From the NCBI RefSeq assembly GCF_035474595.1, contig NZ_DATIND010000080.1:62001-126000 (forward strand): a stretch of 64,000 nucleotides of DNA. The letters run 5' to 3'. This DNA comes from Longimicrobium sp. Its GTDB lineage: Bacteria > Gemmatimonadota > Gemmatimonadetes > Longimicrobiales > Longimicrobiaceae. Every line of letters begins with the position of its first letter. Within the stretch, counting starts at the first letter, position 1. Under the pieces are notes generated by a model, which was given only the letters and a program-made list of their open reading frames with translations, ran no database searches and was not told where the DNA came from. Positions 1 to 8,538 of this stretch are shown piece after piece. A program made the position numbers and the translations under genes.

Positions 1-1656
1 GCCGCCCGTCCCGCCGCGCCGTTCATCCCCCCGCAGGCGCAGCGGCCCGCTCAGATGGGCGGGATGGCGGCGGATCCGCATCTCCATCCCCCGCAGCCCG
101 CTCCGCACCGGCGCGGGCCGGGGCTGCCGAAGCTGGAGTGGGATGGGCAGCTGTGGCTGAACCGGCTGGGGATCGGGCTGGTGCTGCTGGGAACCGGGCT
201 GCTCTTCCGCTACTCGATCGAGATGGGGTGGCTGACGCCCGCCGTGCGCGTGGCGTTCGGCGCGGCGCTGGGGCTGGTGCTCTTCCTCGTGGGGCTGCGC
301 ATCGACCGGCGGCAGCGCTTCGGCGCGGTGCTGCTGGGCGGCGGCGTGGCCACGTGGTACATCACCGGGTGGTCTGCGTTCAACCTGTACGGACTGCTGG
401 GCTACACCGCCGCGTTCGTGGGGATGGTGGGCATCACCGTGCTGGCGTTCGGCTTCGCGCTGGGGCGAGACGCGCCGGCGCTGGCCGTGCTCGGCGCCAT
501 CGGCGGGCTGGGGACGCCGCTCCTGCTGGGCGTGTCGTACGGCACCCCGCGCGGCTTCGCCCTCTACACCTGCCTGATCCTGGCGTGGATCGCGGCCGTC
601 TACCTCCGCCGCGGCTGGCGCGTGGCGCTGTGGACGGCGATGCCGCTGGGGTGGGCGCTGCTCTTCATCTACGCGCGCCGCCAGCCGCCCGAGCCCGCAC
701 TGACGCCCGGCGACGCCTGGGTGCTGCAGGCCGCCGCGGTGTTCGCCTGGGCCGCGCTCGGCGCGCTTCCGCTGGCCCGGCGCGTGGTGCTGCTGCGGCG
801 CGCGGGCGGCCACGAGTTCCACTGGAAGCACCTGGAAACCGCGCACTGGTACGCGCTCGCGCTGATCCCCCCCGCCGCCGCGCTGGCCGTGGCCGCGGCC
901 ATCTGGCATCCCCAGCCGGAGCCGTGGGGGTGGTGGACGCTCTCGGTCGCCGCGGGGTACGCGCTGGCGGGATGGGGATTGTACGGCCCCGACCACCGCA
1001 TCGCCCGCGCGCTCTTCTTCACCGCGTCGATGCTGGTCTCGGCCGGGTGCGTGGCGGCGTTCAGCGGCGATGCGCTCCTCTTCGCGTTCGCGCTGCAGGC
1101 GCTGGCGCTGCACTGGCTGGCCGGGCGCGGCGGCGGACCGTCGATCCGGTGGATGGCGCACCGCGTGTTCCTGGTGGCCGCGGCGTGGATGCTCTTCCGG
1201 CTGGTGCAGAATGATGATACGGACGCGCCGCGCGTGCTGGCCGACCTCTCGGTGGTCGGCGTCGGCTTCGTGGCCTCCTTCCTCTTCCGCGGCAGGCGAT
1301 GGGTGACGGGGTATCGCTACTTCGTGCACGTGGCGCTGATGGGATGGATCTGGCGCCAGCTGCGCCCGTACGACGGCGGCGAGGGGCTGGCGACCATCGC
1401 GTGGGGCGTGTACGGCCTGGCGCTGCTGCTGGTCGGCCTGCGGCGCGGACGCCCGGTGCTGGAGCGGACGGGGATCGCCACGCTCTTCGCGGTGGTCGCC
1501 AAGCTCTTCCTGGTCGATCTCTCCGCGCTGCACCCGCTCTTCCGCGTGCTGCTGTTCCTGGGCTTCGGCGGCGTCTTCCTCTTCCTCAGCTACTCGCTGC
1601 AGGCGTGGTGGAAGGACGCGCGCGACCAGGCCTCCGCCCGTGCCGCCGCGCGCTGA
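1..1656 (+). CDS. DUF2339 family multi-pass membrane protein (5' end outside window)
   Basis: The reading frame is open from the first base, so the gene probably begins upstream; an internal ATG sits at 55. The protein is a long run of hydrophobic helices (at least a dozen) separated by short Arg-rich loops, after a proline-rich cytoplasmic stretch and a W-x-L-N-R-L-G-I motif just before the first helix. This layout matches the DUF2339 family of predicted inner-membrane proteins, whose function is unknown. It ends four bases before the GTG of the next gene, so co-transcription is likely. The family call rests on pattern recognition, not on a search. Confidence 0.72.
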   Translation, partial: AARPAAPFIPPQAQRPAQMGGMAADPHLHPPQPAPHRRGPGLPKLEWDGQLWLNRLGIGLVLLGTGLLFRYSIEMGWLTPAVRVAFGAALGLVLFLVGLRIDRRQRFGAVLLGGGVATWYITGWSAFNLYGLLGYTAAFVGMVGITVLAFGFALGRDAPALAVLGAIGGLGTPLLLGVSYGTPRGFALYTCLILAWIAAVYLRRGWRVALWTAMPLGWALLFIYARRQPPEPALTPGDAWVLQAAAVFAWAALGALPLARRVVLLRRAGGHEFHWKHLETAHWYALALIPPAAALAVAAAIWHPQPEPWGWWTLSVAAGYALAGWGLYGPDHRIARALFFTASMLVSAGCVAAFSGDALLFAFALQALALHWLAGRGGGPSIRWMAHRVFLVAAAWMLFRLVQNDDTDAPRVLADLSVVGVGFVASFLFRGRRWVTGYRYFVHVALMGWIWRQLRPYDGGEGLATIAWGVYGLALLLVGLRRGRPVLERTGIATLFAVVAKLFLVDLSALHPLFRVLLFLGFGGVFLFLSYSLQAWWKDARDQASARAAAR

Positions 1657-1659
1657 GCC

Positions 1660-1878
1660 GTGGACGCGCCCCACACGTACGCGCCGCCCGCCGGCCTCTG
1701 CGAGAGCTGCCGCAACGTGAAGATCGTGGAGACGCGGAAGGGCTCGCGCTTCTTCCTCTGCACGCTCTCGGACGTCGACCCGCGCTTCGCGAAATACCCG
1801 CGCATCCCCGTGGTCCGCTGCCTCGGCTACGTCCCCGCCGGGGCGGCGGCACCCGCGCTCAGCGAGGAATCCGCATGA
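1660..1878 (+). CDS. Small conserved CxxC protein
   Basis: A 72-residue protein from a GTG start, four bases after the previous stop. It has C-E-S-C near residue 14, a later Cys in F-L-C, and a fourth in V-R-C-L-G-Y, around a D-P-R-F-x-K-Y-P motif. Four cysteines in this spacing suggest a small metal-binding (zinc-ribbon-like) fold; that is inference. Similar small proteins with the phrase GSRF-LC-S-DPRF-KYP are familiar from several environmental phyla, with no function that I can name. Its stop overlaps the ATG of the MOSC gene (ATGA), so the two are probably translationally coupled. Confidence 0.7.
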   Translation: MDAPHTYAPPAGLCESCRNVKIVETRKGSRFFLCTLSDVDPRFAKYPRIPVVRCLGYVPAGAAAPALSEESA

Positions 1879-2588
1879 CGATGCGCATCGCCTCCATCCA
1901 GGTCGCGCTGCCGCGCGAGCACGGTGACGCCGGCGCGGCCGAGCCGATGGGGCGGCCGTGGACGACCGCGTTCTACAAGGAGCCCGTCGAGGGGCCGGTG
2001 TGGCTCGGCCTGACCAACCTGGACGGCGACCGGCAGGGCGATCCCGAGCACCACGGCGGCCCCGACAAGGCGGTGATGTGCTACGCCGCCGCGCACTATC
2101 CCGTCTGGCGCGAGGAGCTGGGCCGCGACCTGCCGCACGGCGGCTTCGGCGAGAACTTCACGGTCGAGGGGGCGGACGAGTCGGGCGTCTGCATCGGCGA
2201 CGTGTGGGCGGTGGGCGAGGCGCGGGTGCAGGTGTCGCAGCCGCGCATTCCCTGCTGGAAGATCGCGCGGCGCTGGGGGATGAAGGACCTGTCCGCGCGC
2301 GTGCAGCGGACGCGGCGCACCGGCTGGTACCTGCGCGTGCTGCACGAGGGCCACGTGGTGGCGGGCGACGAGATCGTGCTGCTGGAGCGCCCGCACCCCG
2401 GCTGGACGGTGCGCCGCGCCAGCGACGTCCTCTACACCCGCCCGCACAGCGTGGACGACGTGCGCGCCCTGGCCTCGGTCGCCGCGCTGGCGCCGGGGCT
2501 GGCCACCGTGCTCGCCCGCTACTTCGCCCAGGCCGAAGCGCCGCCCGACGAGCCGCGCCTGGTGGGTCCCAACGCCGGCGCGGCGTGA
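1875..2588 (+). CDS. MOSC domain protein (YiiM-like)
   Basis: A 237-residue protein with a MOSC (Mo-cofactor sulfurase C-terminal) beta-barrel domain. Visible family marks are D-x-x-G-D-P-E-H-H-G-G near residue 55, the G-x-F-G-E-N-F segment near 92, and Q-P-R-I-P-C-W-K near 120, which holds the conserved Cys expected to bind molybdenum cofactor or its sulfur. A C-terminal tail resembling the 3-alpha domain of YiiM follows. YiiM-type proteins reduce or detoxify N-hydroxylated bases such as 6-hydroxylaminopurine; the substrate here is not shown. A Moco synthesis operon lies 3 kb away. The start ATG overlaps the previous stop and its own TGA overlaps the next GTG. Confidence 0.88.
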   Translation: MTMRIASIQVALPREHGDAGAAEPMGRPWTTAFYKEPVEGPVWLGLTNLDGDRQGDPEHHGGPDKAVMCYAAAHYPVWREELGRDLPHGGFGENFTVEGADESGVCIGDVWAVGEARVQVSQPRIPCWKIARRWGMKDLSARVQRTRRTGWYLRVLHEGHVVAGDEIVLLERPHPGWTVRRASDVLYTRPHSVDDVRALASVAALAPGLATVLARYFAQAEAPPDEPRLVGPNAGAA

Positions 2589-3628
2589 CGAGGACGCGCG
2601 CGCTCGCCCTCCTCGCCGCGGGGATGGCGATCGGCGGCGGCGCCGTGGCGCTCGCGGGGCCGCATCGTCCTCCCCCTCTCCCGGCCGCCGCGTCCCGTCC
2701 CGCGCGGGCGGCCGCGTGGCGCGATCCGTCGCCGCACACCGCGCGGATGGTGCGCACCGCGCCGGGCGTGCGGCTGGAGGTGCTGGACTGGGGTGGAGAT
2801 GGGCCGCCGCTGGTGTTGCTGGCCGGCTCGGGGAACACGGCGCACGTGTTCGACGGCTTCGCGCCGCGGTTCACGCGCGGCTTTCACGTCGTCGGCATCA
2901 CGCGGCGCGGGTTCGGCGCATCGTGCTGCCCGGCGGGGGGATACGACTCGCCCACGCTGGCGGCCGACGTCGTCGCGGTGCTGGACTCGCTGGGGATCGC
3001 GCGGGCGTCGTTCGCGGCGCACTCGTTCGGCGGCAGCGAGCTGAACTGGCTGGCGGTGCACGCGCCGGAGCGCGTGGAGCGGCTGGTGTATCTCGACGCG
3101 GGCGTGGACTTCGCGGAACTGTTCGCCGGGCCGGAATGGCTGAACGGTCCCTTCCCGCGCCCCTCGTTCGAGGGCTTCCGCAACGTCCCCGCCGACGTGA
3201 CGCGGTGGCTGCGGGCCTTCGCGGGGCCGGGCTACCCCGAGTCCGAGGTGCGCGCCACCAGCCGCGTCGAGCCGGACGGCACCCTGGGCGCGACGCTGCG
3301 GGTCGACTCCGCCGACCAGAAGCTGCGGGGCGGCGCCCGGCGTGCCGAATTCAAGCGGATTCGCGCGCCGGTGCTCGCCATCTACGCCGCGCCGCGCACC
3401 GCCGGGGAGAAGTATCCGTGGATGGCGGAGCTGGACGACGAGAAGCGCGCCGTCACGGAGCGGCGCTTCGCCGTCGAGGAACGCATCCTGGCCCGCCAGC
3501 GCGAGCGCTTCCGCCGCGAGGTGCCGCACGTCACGGTGGTCGAGGTCGCGGGCGGGCGGCACTACATCTTCCTCACCCATCCGGGGGTCGTGGAGGAGCG
3601 GATGCGCCGGTTCCTCTCGCACCGCTGA
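2585..3628 (+). CDS. Secreted alpha/beta hydrolase
   Basis: A 347-residue protein with a hydrophobic N-terminal signal region (about residues 6-25). The alpha/beta-hydrolase core begins near residue 60. The oxyanion strand reads L-V-L-L-A-G-S-G, the nucleophile elbow is A-H-S-F-G-G with Ser about 147, and the probable catalytic His is in G-G-R-H-Y near 326. The acid residue cannot be fixed by eye. The substrate is unknown; a serine esterase or peptidase in the periplasm or outside the cell is likely. The GTG start overlaps the MOSC stop (GTGA), and a strong terminator follows the gene. Confidence 0.82.
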   Translation: MTRTRALALLAAGMAIGGGAVALAGPHRPPPLPAAASRPARAAAWRDPSPHTARMVRTAPGVRLEVLDWGGDGPPLVLLAGSGNTAHVFDGFAPRFTRGFHVVGITRRGFGASCCPAGGYDSPTLAADVVAVLDSLGIARASFAAHSFGGSELNWLAVHAPERVERLVYLDAGVDFAELFAGPEWLNGPFPRPSFEGFRNVPADVTRWLRAFAGPGYPESEVRATSRVEPDGTLGATLRVDSADQKLRGGARRAEFKRIRAPVLAIYAAPRTAGEKYPWMAELDDEKRAVTERRFAVEERILARQRERFRREVPHVTVVEVAGGRHYIFLTHPGVVEERMRRFLSHR

Positions 3629-3640
3629 CCGCATCCGCAC

Positions 3641-3678
3641 GCGAAGAGGGCTCCCGCCGCGACGGGAGCCCTCTTCGC
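3641..3678 (+). terminator. Perfect 16-bp stem terminator after the hydrolase gene
   Basis: Arms 3641-3656 and 3663-3678 are exact reverse complements around the 6-base loop CCGCGA. It lies 13 bases after the stop. No clear U-run follows; instead there are four ATCTCC units. Confidence 0.75.
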
Positions 3679-3762
3679 ATCTCCATCTCCATCTCCATCT
3701 GCCGTCATACCGCATTCCGGATCGCTCGTGCAATCCGGCAGCGGACGTGCGACCTCGCTCAT

Positions 3763-3830
3763 AGATCCTTCGGCCTGCAACCTCTTGTCTGGACACTGGT
3801 TGCAGCGTGGTCGGCCTCAGGATGACGTCT
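3763..3830 (+). repeat. REP-like element (GATCCTTCGGCCTGCAAC family), copy 1
   Basis: It begins GATCCTTCGGCCTGCAAC and ends GGCCTCAGGATGACGTC, with a variable middle. Two further copies lie at 24308-24373 (inverted) and 24490-24555 (same orientation). It occupies most of the 247-base gap between convergent genes. Confidence 0.75.
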
Positions 3831-3875
3831 CTCTGTGCGTTTTGCGCCTGCTCGATGATCGCTGAATCCTAGCAA

Positions 3876-4241
3876 TCAGCTCGGGAGCGGGCTGCGGTCG
3901 CGGAAGTAGTCGATCACGGCCTTGCCGATGGTTTCGGCCTTGTAGTGCATGGTCACGCTCTTGGCCACCCAGCCGATGATGGGGATGACGCCGATGGCCT
4001 CGGCCGCCACGGCGCCGGTGATGGAGCCCAGCACGCCGCCCAGGTGCGTCTTCAGCGCGTCCTCGTCGAACGCGGGGATGCCGAACGCCTCGCCCACCTG
4101 GCGGATCATCACCACGTCGGCGGCGCCCAGCGCGATGCTGGCGCCGGGGATCCAGCCGGTGAACAGCGCCGTCTTGGCCCAGCGGTCCACGATCGTCCGT
4201 GCCCGGGCCTCCGCCTCCGTTTTCGTCGCAGCCGCGCTCAT
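3876..4241 (-). CDS. Small DUF697-like membrane-associated protein
   Basis: A 121-residue protein, mostly two hydrophobic helical stretches (about 18-40 and 60-90) with short Gly-rich turns such as I-P-G-A-S and I-P-I-I-G-W. The pattern resembles the DUF697/YcjF-like family of small predicted membrane proteins. The start at 4241 is chosen because GAAAGGCGAGCG lies directly in front of it; a longer frame upstream runs into tandem repeats and looks non-coding. Function is unknown. It lies on the same strand as the potassium-channel gene, 117 bases downstream of that gene's stop. Confidence 0.65.
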   Translation of the reverse strand: MSAAATKTEAEARARTIVDRWAKTALFTGWIPGASIALGAADVVMIRQVGEAFGIPAFDEDALKTHLGGVLGSITGAVAAEAIGVIPIIGWVAKSVTMHYKAETIGKAVIDYFRDRSPLPS

Positions 4242-4325
4242 CGCTCGCCTTTCATCGTGTGGGTCCGCCCGCCGCCCTCCGGCCGGCCGTCGCACCACCC
4301 TACTCGATTCGCCCCCCGGTAGTTT

Positions 4326-4351
4326 CGCACTTCCGCACTTCCGCACTCCCG
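4326..4351 (-). repeat. GCACT/AGTGC tandem array after the channel gene
   Basis: Three to four 8-9 bp units reading GGAAGTGC on the minus strand, starting 8 bases after the channel stop. Confidence 0.8.
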
Positions 4352-4358
4352 CACTTCC

Positions 4359-5492
4359 TCAGTCCCCGCTGTACATCGCCTCCAGCTCGTACACCGCCTC
4401 GGCGGGGCCAATCACGATCAGCGTCTCGCCGGGGGCCACCACGCGCTCGGCGTCGGGGTTCAGCACGAAGCCGCCGCCGGGCTCGCGCACCGCCAGGATG
4501 CTCACGTTGCGCACGCGGCGCAGGTCGCACCCGGCCACCGTCTGCCCCGCGAAGGGCGATTGGGGCTCGATGGTGATCTGCCCCACGTCGATGGCGATCT
4601 GCACGCCGAACGAGAAGATCTCGTTGAACAGGTCGTGCACCGCGGGCCGCAGCAGCGCCAAAGCCAGCCGGTGCCCGCCGATGGCGTCGGGCGTGACCAC
4701 GCGGTCGGCGCCGGCGCGGCGCAGCTTGGGCTCGCTGGACTCGCTGTTGGCGCGAGCCACGATCAGCAGCTCGGGGTTCAGCCCCCGCGCGCTGAGGACC
4801 GCGAGGACGTTGCTGGCGTCGCTGTCCAGCGCCGACACCAGGCCGCGGGCGCGCTCCACGCCGGCGGTGCGCAGCACCTCGTCCTGCGTGGCGTCGCCGA
4901 TCACGTGGGGGATGTTCTCGGCCAGGAAGGTCTCCTCGATCGCCTCTTCCCAGTCGATCACCACGAACGGCTCGCCGCGGGCGCGCAGGTCGCGCTCGAT
5001 GCGCGTGCCCAGCCGGCCGTGCCCGCAGATCACGTAATGGTCGCGCAGCCCCGCGAGCGACTGTCTCATCCGCCTCCTCTGCACCGAGAGCCACAGCGTC
5101 TGCCCCAGCATCACCTCCACCGCGCGCGTGGCGGCCCACGCGCCGGTGCCCACGCCGACCAGGATCAGCCCCATCGTGAACACGCGGCCGGCGGGCGTCA
5201 GCGGCCGCACCTCGCCGAAGCCCACGGTGGCCACGGTGATCACCGTCATGTACGCCGAGTCCAGCCACCCCAGCCGCTCGATCCAGTGGTAGCCCAGCGT
5301 GCCCGACACCATCACCGCCAGCAGCAGCAGGAGCGACGCCTGGAACTGCCGCACCGGGTCCTCGAGCGAGGTCCGCAGCCGGTGCATGGGCGGCGGCCGG
5401 GTCACGCGGCGCGGGCTGGGCGCGCGCACCACCCCCAGCCGGCGCTGGCGCTCCGAGCCCTTGCGGCGGTTGCGGCGTTCGTCAGGCGGCAT
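4359..5492 (-). CDS. Potassium channel with RCK (TrkA-N and TrkA-C) domains
   Basis: A 377-residue protein. A basic N-terminus is followed by one membrane helix (about 48-66), a pore loop with selectivity filter T-V-G-F-G-E at 89-94, and a second helix (about 103-125): the 2TM channel plan. A Rossmann TrkA-N domain follows, with G-H-G-R-L-G near 156 and D-x-E pairs for nucleotide binding, then a TrkA-C domain ending near 375. It should gate K+ flow across the inner membrane in response to a cytosolic ligand. The filter has GFGE, not the usual GYGD. No clear ribosome site precedes the ATG at 5492; an alternative ATG lies 35 codons in, just before helix 1. Confidence 0.9.
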   Translation of the reverse strand: MPPDERRNRRKGSERQRRLGVVRAPSPRRVTRPPPMHRLRTSLEDPVRQFQASLLLLLAVMVSGTLGYHWIERLGWLDSAYMTVITVATVGFGEVRPLTPAGRVFTMGLILVGVGTGAWAATRAVEVMLGQTLWLSVQRRRMRQSLAGLRDHYVICGHGRLGTRIERDLRARGEPFVVIDWEEAIEETFLAENIPHVIGDATQDEVLRTAGVERARGLVSALDSDASNVLAVLSARGLNPELLIVARANSESSEPKLRRAGADRVVTPDAIGGHRLALALLRPAVHDLFNEIFSFGVQIAIDVGQITIEPQSPFAGQTVAGCDLRRVRNVSILAVREPGGGFVLNPDAERVVAPGETLIVIGPAEAVYELEAMYSGD

Positions 5493-5601
5493 GCATCGCG
5501 GTGGGCATCATGTCGCGGTTCTGGAGATGAGCGGGGCCGGCTCGTGCCCGGGCTGGCCGGCCCGGTCTCAGCCTGGCCAGCTTGGCCTCAGCTTTGGCCC
5601 C

Positions 5602-5650
5602 GGCGAATGAATTCGCGGCAACAACAGCACAAAGTCCGCCTTCGCGAACT
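5602..5650 (+). repeat. Two-hairpin interspersed repeat, copy 1
   Basis: Hairpin 1 is GCGAA[TGAA]TTCGC. The linker reads GGCAACAACAGCACAAAG. Hairpin 2 is formed by the TCCGCC/TTCGCG segment. It lies between two minus-strand genes. Confidence 0.8.
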
Positions 5651-5701
5651 CCCTCCTCACCCTCGTGGCGAGGTCTCGCCGCCGGAGAATTCCCCGCGCT
5701 G

Positions 5702-5750
5702 AGTTCTCCCCTCCCCCGCGGAGCGGGCGGAGGGGCCGGGGGAGGGGGCC
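5702..5750. repeat. GC-rich hairpin of the TTCTCCCCTCCCCC family, copy 1
   Basis: A pyrimidine-rich arm, CTCCCCTCCCCCGCGG, is followed by its purine-rich near-complement. Copies at 53824-53880 and 57952-58003 also follow a two-hairpin repeat at similar distance. Confidence 0.75.
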
Positions 5751-5879
5751 AGCCGGGCGGGCAGGATCCATCCTTCCCGAGCCGTCGCCTCTCCTCGCTA
5801 TGAGGGCTCCCGGCGCGCAGCGCCCCCGCCGTGCCGCCCCGCGATGATCTCCATGCGAATTCGAGTCCGCCGGGGATGG

Positions 5880-7175
5880 TCACTCCCCGAAGTACGCCAC
5901 CTCCGCCAGCGGCTCGCCGCCCAGAACCACCGCGCGCACCGCATCCCCCGGCCGCAGCTCGGAGCCGGCGGGGATGATCCCCAGCGCGTCCGCGGTGGCC
6001 ATCGAGGTGCCGATGCCGGAGCCCTGCGCGCCCGTCAGCCGCACGTACGCGGTGCCATCCTCCATCTCGATCTTCAATCGGGGGATCTGGAGGAGCTCGC
6101 CGCGCGCGCTGATGGGGTCGCGGGCGACGGCGCGGACGACCCGTTGGTAGATGCGGGTGCGGCCGCACATCCGCAGCAGCGCGGGGCGCACGAACAGCTC
6201 GAACGTCACCATCGTCGACACGGGGTTGCCGGGGAGGCCGAACCACGGGATGCCGCCCAGCGCGCCCACGTGCCCGAACGCCAGCGCCGAGCCCGGCTTG
6301 ATGCGCACGCGCCAGAACTCCACGCGCGTGTCCATCTCGCGCATCACCGCGCGGACGTGGTCGTGCTCGCCCACGCTGATCCCCGCGCTGGTGACCAGCG
6401 CGTCGCACCCGCGCGCGGCCTCCACCATCTCGCGCAGGCTGTCGTGCGTGTCGCGCGCGATGCCGGGGACGCGCGCCTCGATCCCGCTCTCCGCGAGCTG
6501 CGCGGCCAGCGCGTAGCTGTTGCTGGAGACGATCTTGCGCCCGGCGCGCACCTCGTCGAAGCGGTCCAGGTCCACCAGCTCGTCGCCCGAGGTGACGACG
6601 GCGACGACGGGGCGGCGATGCACCCGCAGCCGCGCCCGCCCCACCGCCGCGGCCACGGCCAGGTGCGGCGCGCGCAGGGTCGTCCCCGCCGCGAGCACCG
6701 TCTGCCCGGCGCGGACGTCCTCGCCGCGCGGGCGCACGTTCTTTCCCGCGTCCGCGTCGGAGAAGATGGCGACGCGCGCGTCCGCCGACCCGATCCCCAC
6801 CCCCCCGTCCGTGTGCTCCACGCGCACCACGCCGTCCGCGCCGGCGGGGACGGGCGCTCCGGTCATGATCCGCGCCGCCTCGCCATCCGCGAGCGCGCGC
6901 GCCGGAAAGCCGCCCGCGGCGATGTCGTCGACCACGCGGAGGACGGCGGGGCGATCGCGCGTGGCGCCGCGGACGTCGGCTGCGCGCACCGCGAACCCGT
7001 CCATCGCGGAGTTGTCCCACGGCGGCAATTCGACGGGAGATGCGACCTCCTCCGCGAGGATGTGGCCCAGCGCGTCCAGCAGCGGGCGCGCCTCGATGCC
7101 GATTGGCCGCACGCCATCGACGATCCGCCGCAGCGCGTCGGCGGGGGAGAGCCAGTCCGCGCGGTCAGCCGGCAT
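5880..7175 (-). CDS. moeA: Molybdopterin molybdenumtransferase MoeA
   Basis: A 431-residue protein that should insert molybdate into adenylated molybdopterin, the last step of Moco assembly. The family motif D-N-S-A-M-D-G-F is near residue 55, the MoaB/MogA-like domain has T-S-G-D-E-L and S-A-G-I-S-V-G-E-H-D, and the active-site loop reads L-P-G-N-P-V-S near 330, followed by the beta-barrel C-terminal domain. The start at 7175 puts the first residues 11 bases inside the end of mobB; a longer frame to 7235 adds only low-complexity residues. It is the last gene of mobA-mobB-moeA. Confidence 0.93.
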   Translation of the reverse strand: MPADRADWLSPADALRRIVDGVRPIGIEARPLLDALGHILAEEVASPVELPPWDNSAMDGFAVRAADVRGATRDRPAVLRVVDDIAAGGFPARALADGEAARIMTGAPVPAGADGVVRVEHTDGGVGIGSADARVAIFSDADAGKNVRPRGEDVRAGQTVLAAGTTLRAPHLAVAAAVGRARLRVHRRPVVAVVTSGDELVDLDRFDEVRAGRKIVSSNSYALAAQLAESGIEARVPGIARDTHDSLREMVEAARGCDALVTSAGISVGEHDHVRAVMREMDTRVEFWRVRIKPGSALAFGHVGALGGIPWFGLPGNPVSTMVTFELFVRPALLRMCGRTRIYQRVVRAVARDPISARGELLQIPRLKIEMEDGTAYVRLTGAQGSGIGTSMATADALGIIPAGSELRPGDAVRAVVLGGEPLAEVAYFGE

Positions 7176-7722
7176 CGCGGCCTCCGCCGAGGAACCGCGC
7201 CTCGATGAGGTCGGCGACGCGGGCGACGTGCGCACCGTCCGCGCCGAGCGCGATCACGGGGCAGCCGGCGCGCAGTTCCGCGTCGTCGGTCACGATGGCG
7301 ACGAAGCGCGCGGCGGCGTGCGCATCTCCCGCGTCCTGGACGGGACGGTCGTGCACGGCGCGGCGGAAGATCTCGATCTTCGGCAGCGCGCCGTGCTTCC
7401 ATCCCTCGATCAGCACCAGGTCGTAGCCGCGGCCCGCGTAGAACTCGGAGATCAGCCGTTCCGGATCCGGCTCGTCGCCGGTGCGCATCACCAGCGCGAT
7501 CTTGCCGGTGCCGGCCATGATCGTGGCCTCCGCCTGGCCCTCGTTGAAGTGGCGCCAGCTGTCGCGGCCGGGCTGATCGGTCTCGAAGGCGTGATGGCCG
7601 TGCTTGATGGTGGCGATGCGCCGCCCGCGCCGCCGCAGCTCGGCCGCGAGCGCCACCGCCAGCGTGGTCTTCCCGCTGTTCTTCTTCCCCACGATGCAGA
7701 CGGCGGGCGGGATCTCAGGCAT
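7165..7722 (-). CDS. mobB: Molybdopterin-guanine dinucleotide biosynthesis protein B
   Basis: A 185-residue P-loop GTP-binding protein that assists MobA in making molybdopterin guanine dinucleotide. The Walker A motif G-K-K-N-S-G-K-T-T-L is at about residues 12-21; K-H-G-H-H and D-S-W-R-H-F-N are the usual MobB motifs, and L-I-E-G-W-K-H supplies the E-G element. The gene overlaps mobA by 8 bases upstream and moeA by 11 bases downstream, so the three are almost certainly co-translated. Confidence 0.93.
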   Translation of the reverse strand: MPEIPPAVCIVGKKNSGKTTLAVALAAELRRRGRRIATIKHGHHAFETDQPGRDSWRHFNEGQAEATIMAGTGKIALVMRTGDEPDPERLISEFYAGRGYDLVLIEGWKHGALPKIEIFRRAVHDRPVQDAGDAHAAARFVAIVTDDAELRAGCPVIALGADGAHVARVADLIEARFLGGGRDAG

Positions 7723-8350
7723 TCTCGGCGATCCGGAGGGCGCGACGGTGGTCGTCGGGCGTGTTCACGTTCAGGAAGATGACGTCCGGCTCGCCGAACC
7801 GCCGCACGTCGGCCAGGGGGATGCGCTCCGCGCGCACCGCGTCCACCAGCGCCGCCAGCGACCGGTCGCCGGACGCCAGCGCCCGCTCGACGGCGGGGAG
7901 GCAGGCGGCGGAGTACCACGCGCACAGCGGCTCGAATCCGCGCCGCCCGCCGCTCTCCGGCACCACCGCGTCCGCATCGCCAGACCCGGCGCGCGTGGCG
8001 ATCTCGCGCAGCAGGGCGGGGGAGACGAACGGCATGTCGCACGCGACGCAGAGCGCGCCCGGCCGCCCCATCTCCATCGCCCAGCGCAGCGCCGTTTCGA
8101 TGCCGCCGATCGCGCCGAGCCCCGGCGTCCGGTCGCCGCGCGTGGGGAGATGGAGGTCCGCGAAGAGCGCCGGTTCGTTCGCGACCAGCACCACGTCGCG
8201 CACCGCCTCCGCCAGCGCGTCCCGCACCCGCTCCACGATCCGTCGCCCGCCCACCTCCGCCAGCGCCTTGGACGAGCCGAAGCGCCGGCTCGCCCCCCCG
8301 GCCAGGATGGCGCCGAGGGGTTGGAAGACGGGATCGGCAGAGGGCGGCAG
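7715..8350 (-). CDS. mobA: Molybdenum cofactor guanylyltransferase, probable CTG start
   Basis: MobA transfers GMP from GTP to molybdopterin. The family signature G-A-I-L-A-G-G-A-S-R-R-F-G near residue 14, followed within five residues by the conserved K-A-L, is present only if translation starts upstream of the first GTG (8254), which lies inside the substrate loop. No ATG, GTG or TTG exists in frame before the signature. A CTG at 8350 has TGGAG five bases in front of it and gives a 211-residue protein, close to the family length. Later motifs V-A-C-D-M-P-F (metal-binding Asp) and the terminal N-V-N-T-P-D-D also fit. The start is inferred; an ATT at 8353 is the alternative. Confidence 0.82.
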   Translation of the reverse strand: MPPSADPVFQPLGAILAGGASRRFGSSKALAEVGGRRIVERVRDALAEAVRDVVLVANEPALFADLHLPTRGDRTPGLGAIGGIETALRWAMEMGRPGALCVACDMPFVSPALLREIATRAGSGDADAVVPESGGRRGFEPLCAWYSAACLPAVERALASGDRSLAALVDAVRAERIPLADVRRFGEPDVIFLNVNTPDDHRRALRIAENA

Positions 8351-8399
8351 AATGGCTCCAGTGCGAGGGGTGCGTTTGTGCGCAGCCCGGCTTCCCCCG

Positions 8400-8447
8400 G
8401 CGAATGAATTCGCGGCAACAACGGCCCGAAGTCCGCCTTCGCGGACT
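8400..8447 (+). repeat. Two-hairpin interspersed repeat, copy 2
   Basis: Hairpin GCGAA[TGAA]TTCGC, linker GGCAACAACGGCCCGAAG, then TCCGC[CTTC]GCGGA. Confidence 0.8.
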
Positions 8448-8538
8448 GCTGGATTGCATTCGCGCGGTTGTTCGAACGCCGATGCAGCCGCGGCTGGTCG
8501 CGATTCAGGCAGCCGCCCGCGCGAATGACCGGGCGGCA

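Larger units (their letters stand above)
5493..5879. other. Gap of 387 bases filled by repeats
   Basis: It holds one two-hairpin repeat (5602-5650) and one polypurine/polypyrimidine GC hairpin (5702-5750) forming a composite element. No gene is seen. A near-identical copy of the hairpin lies at 53824-53880. Confidence 0.7.
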
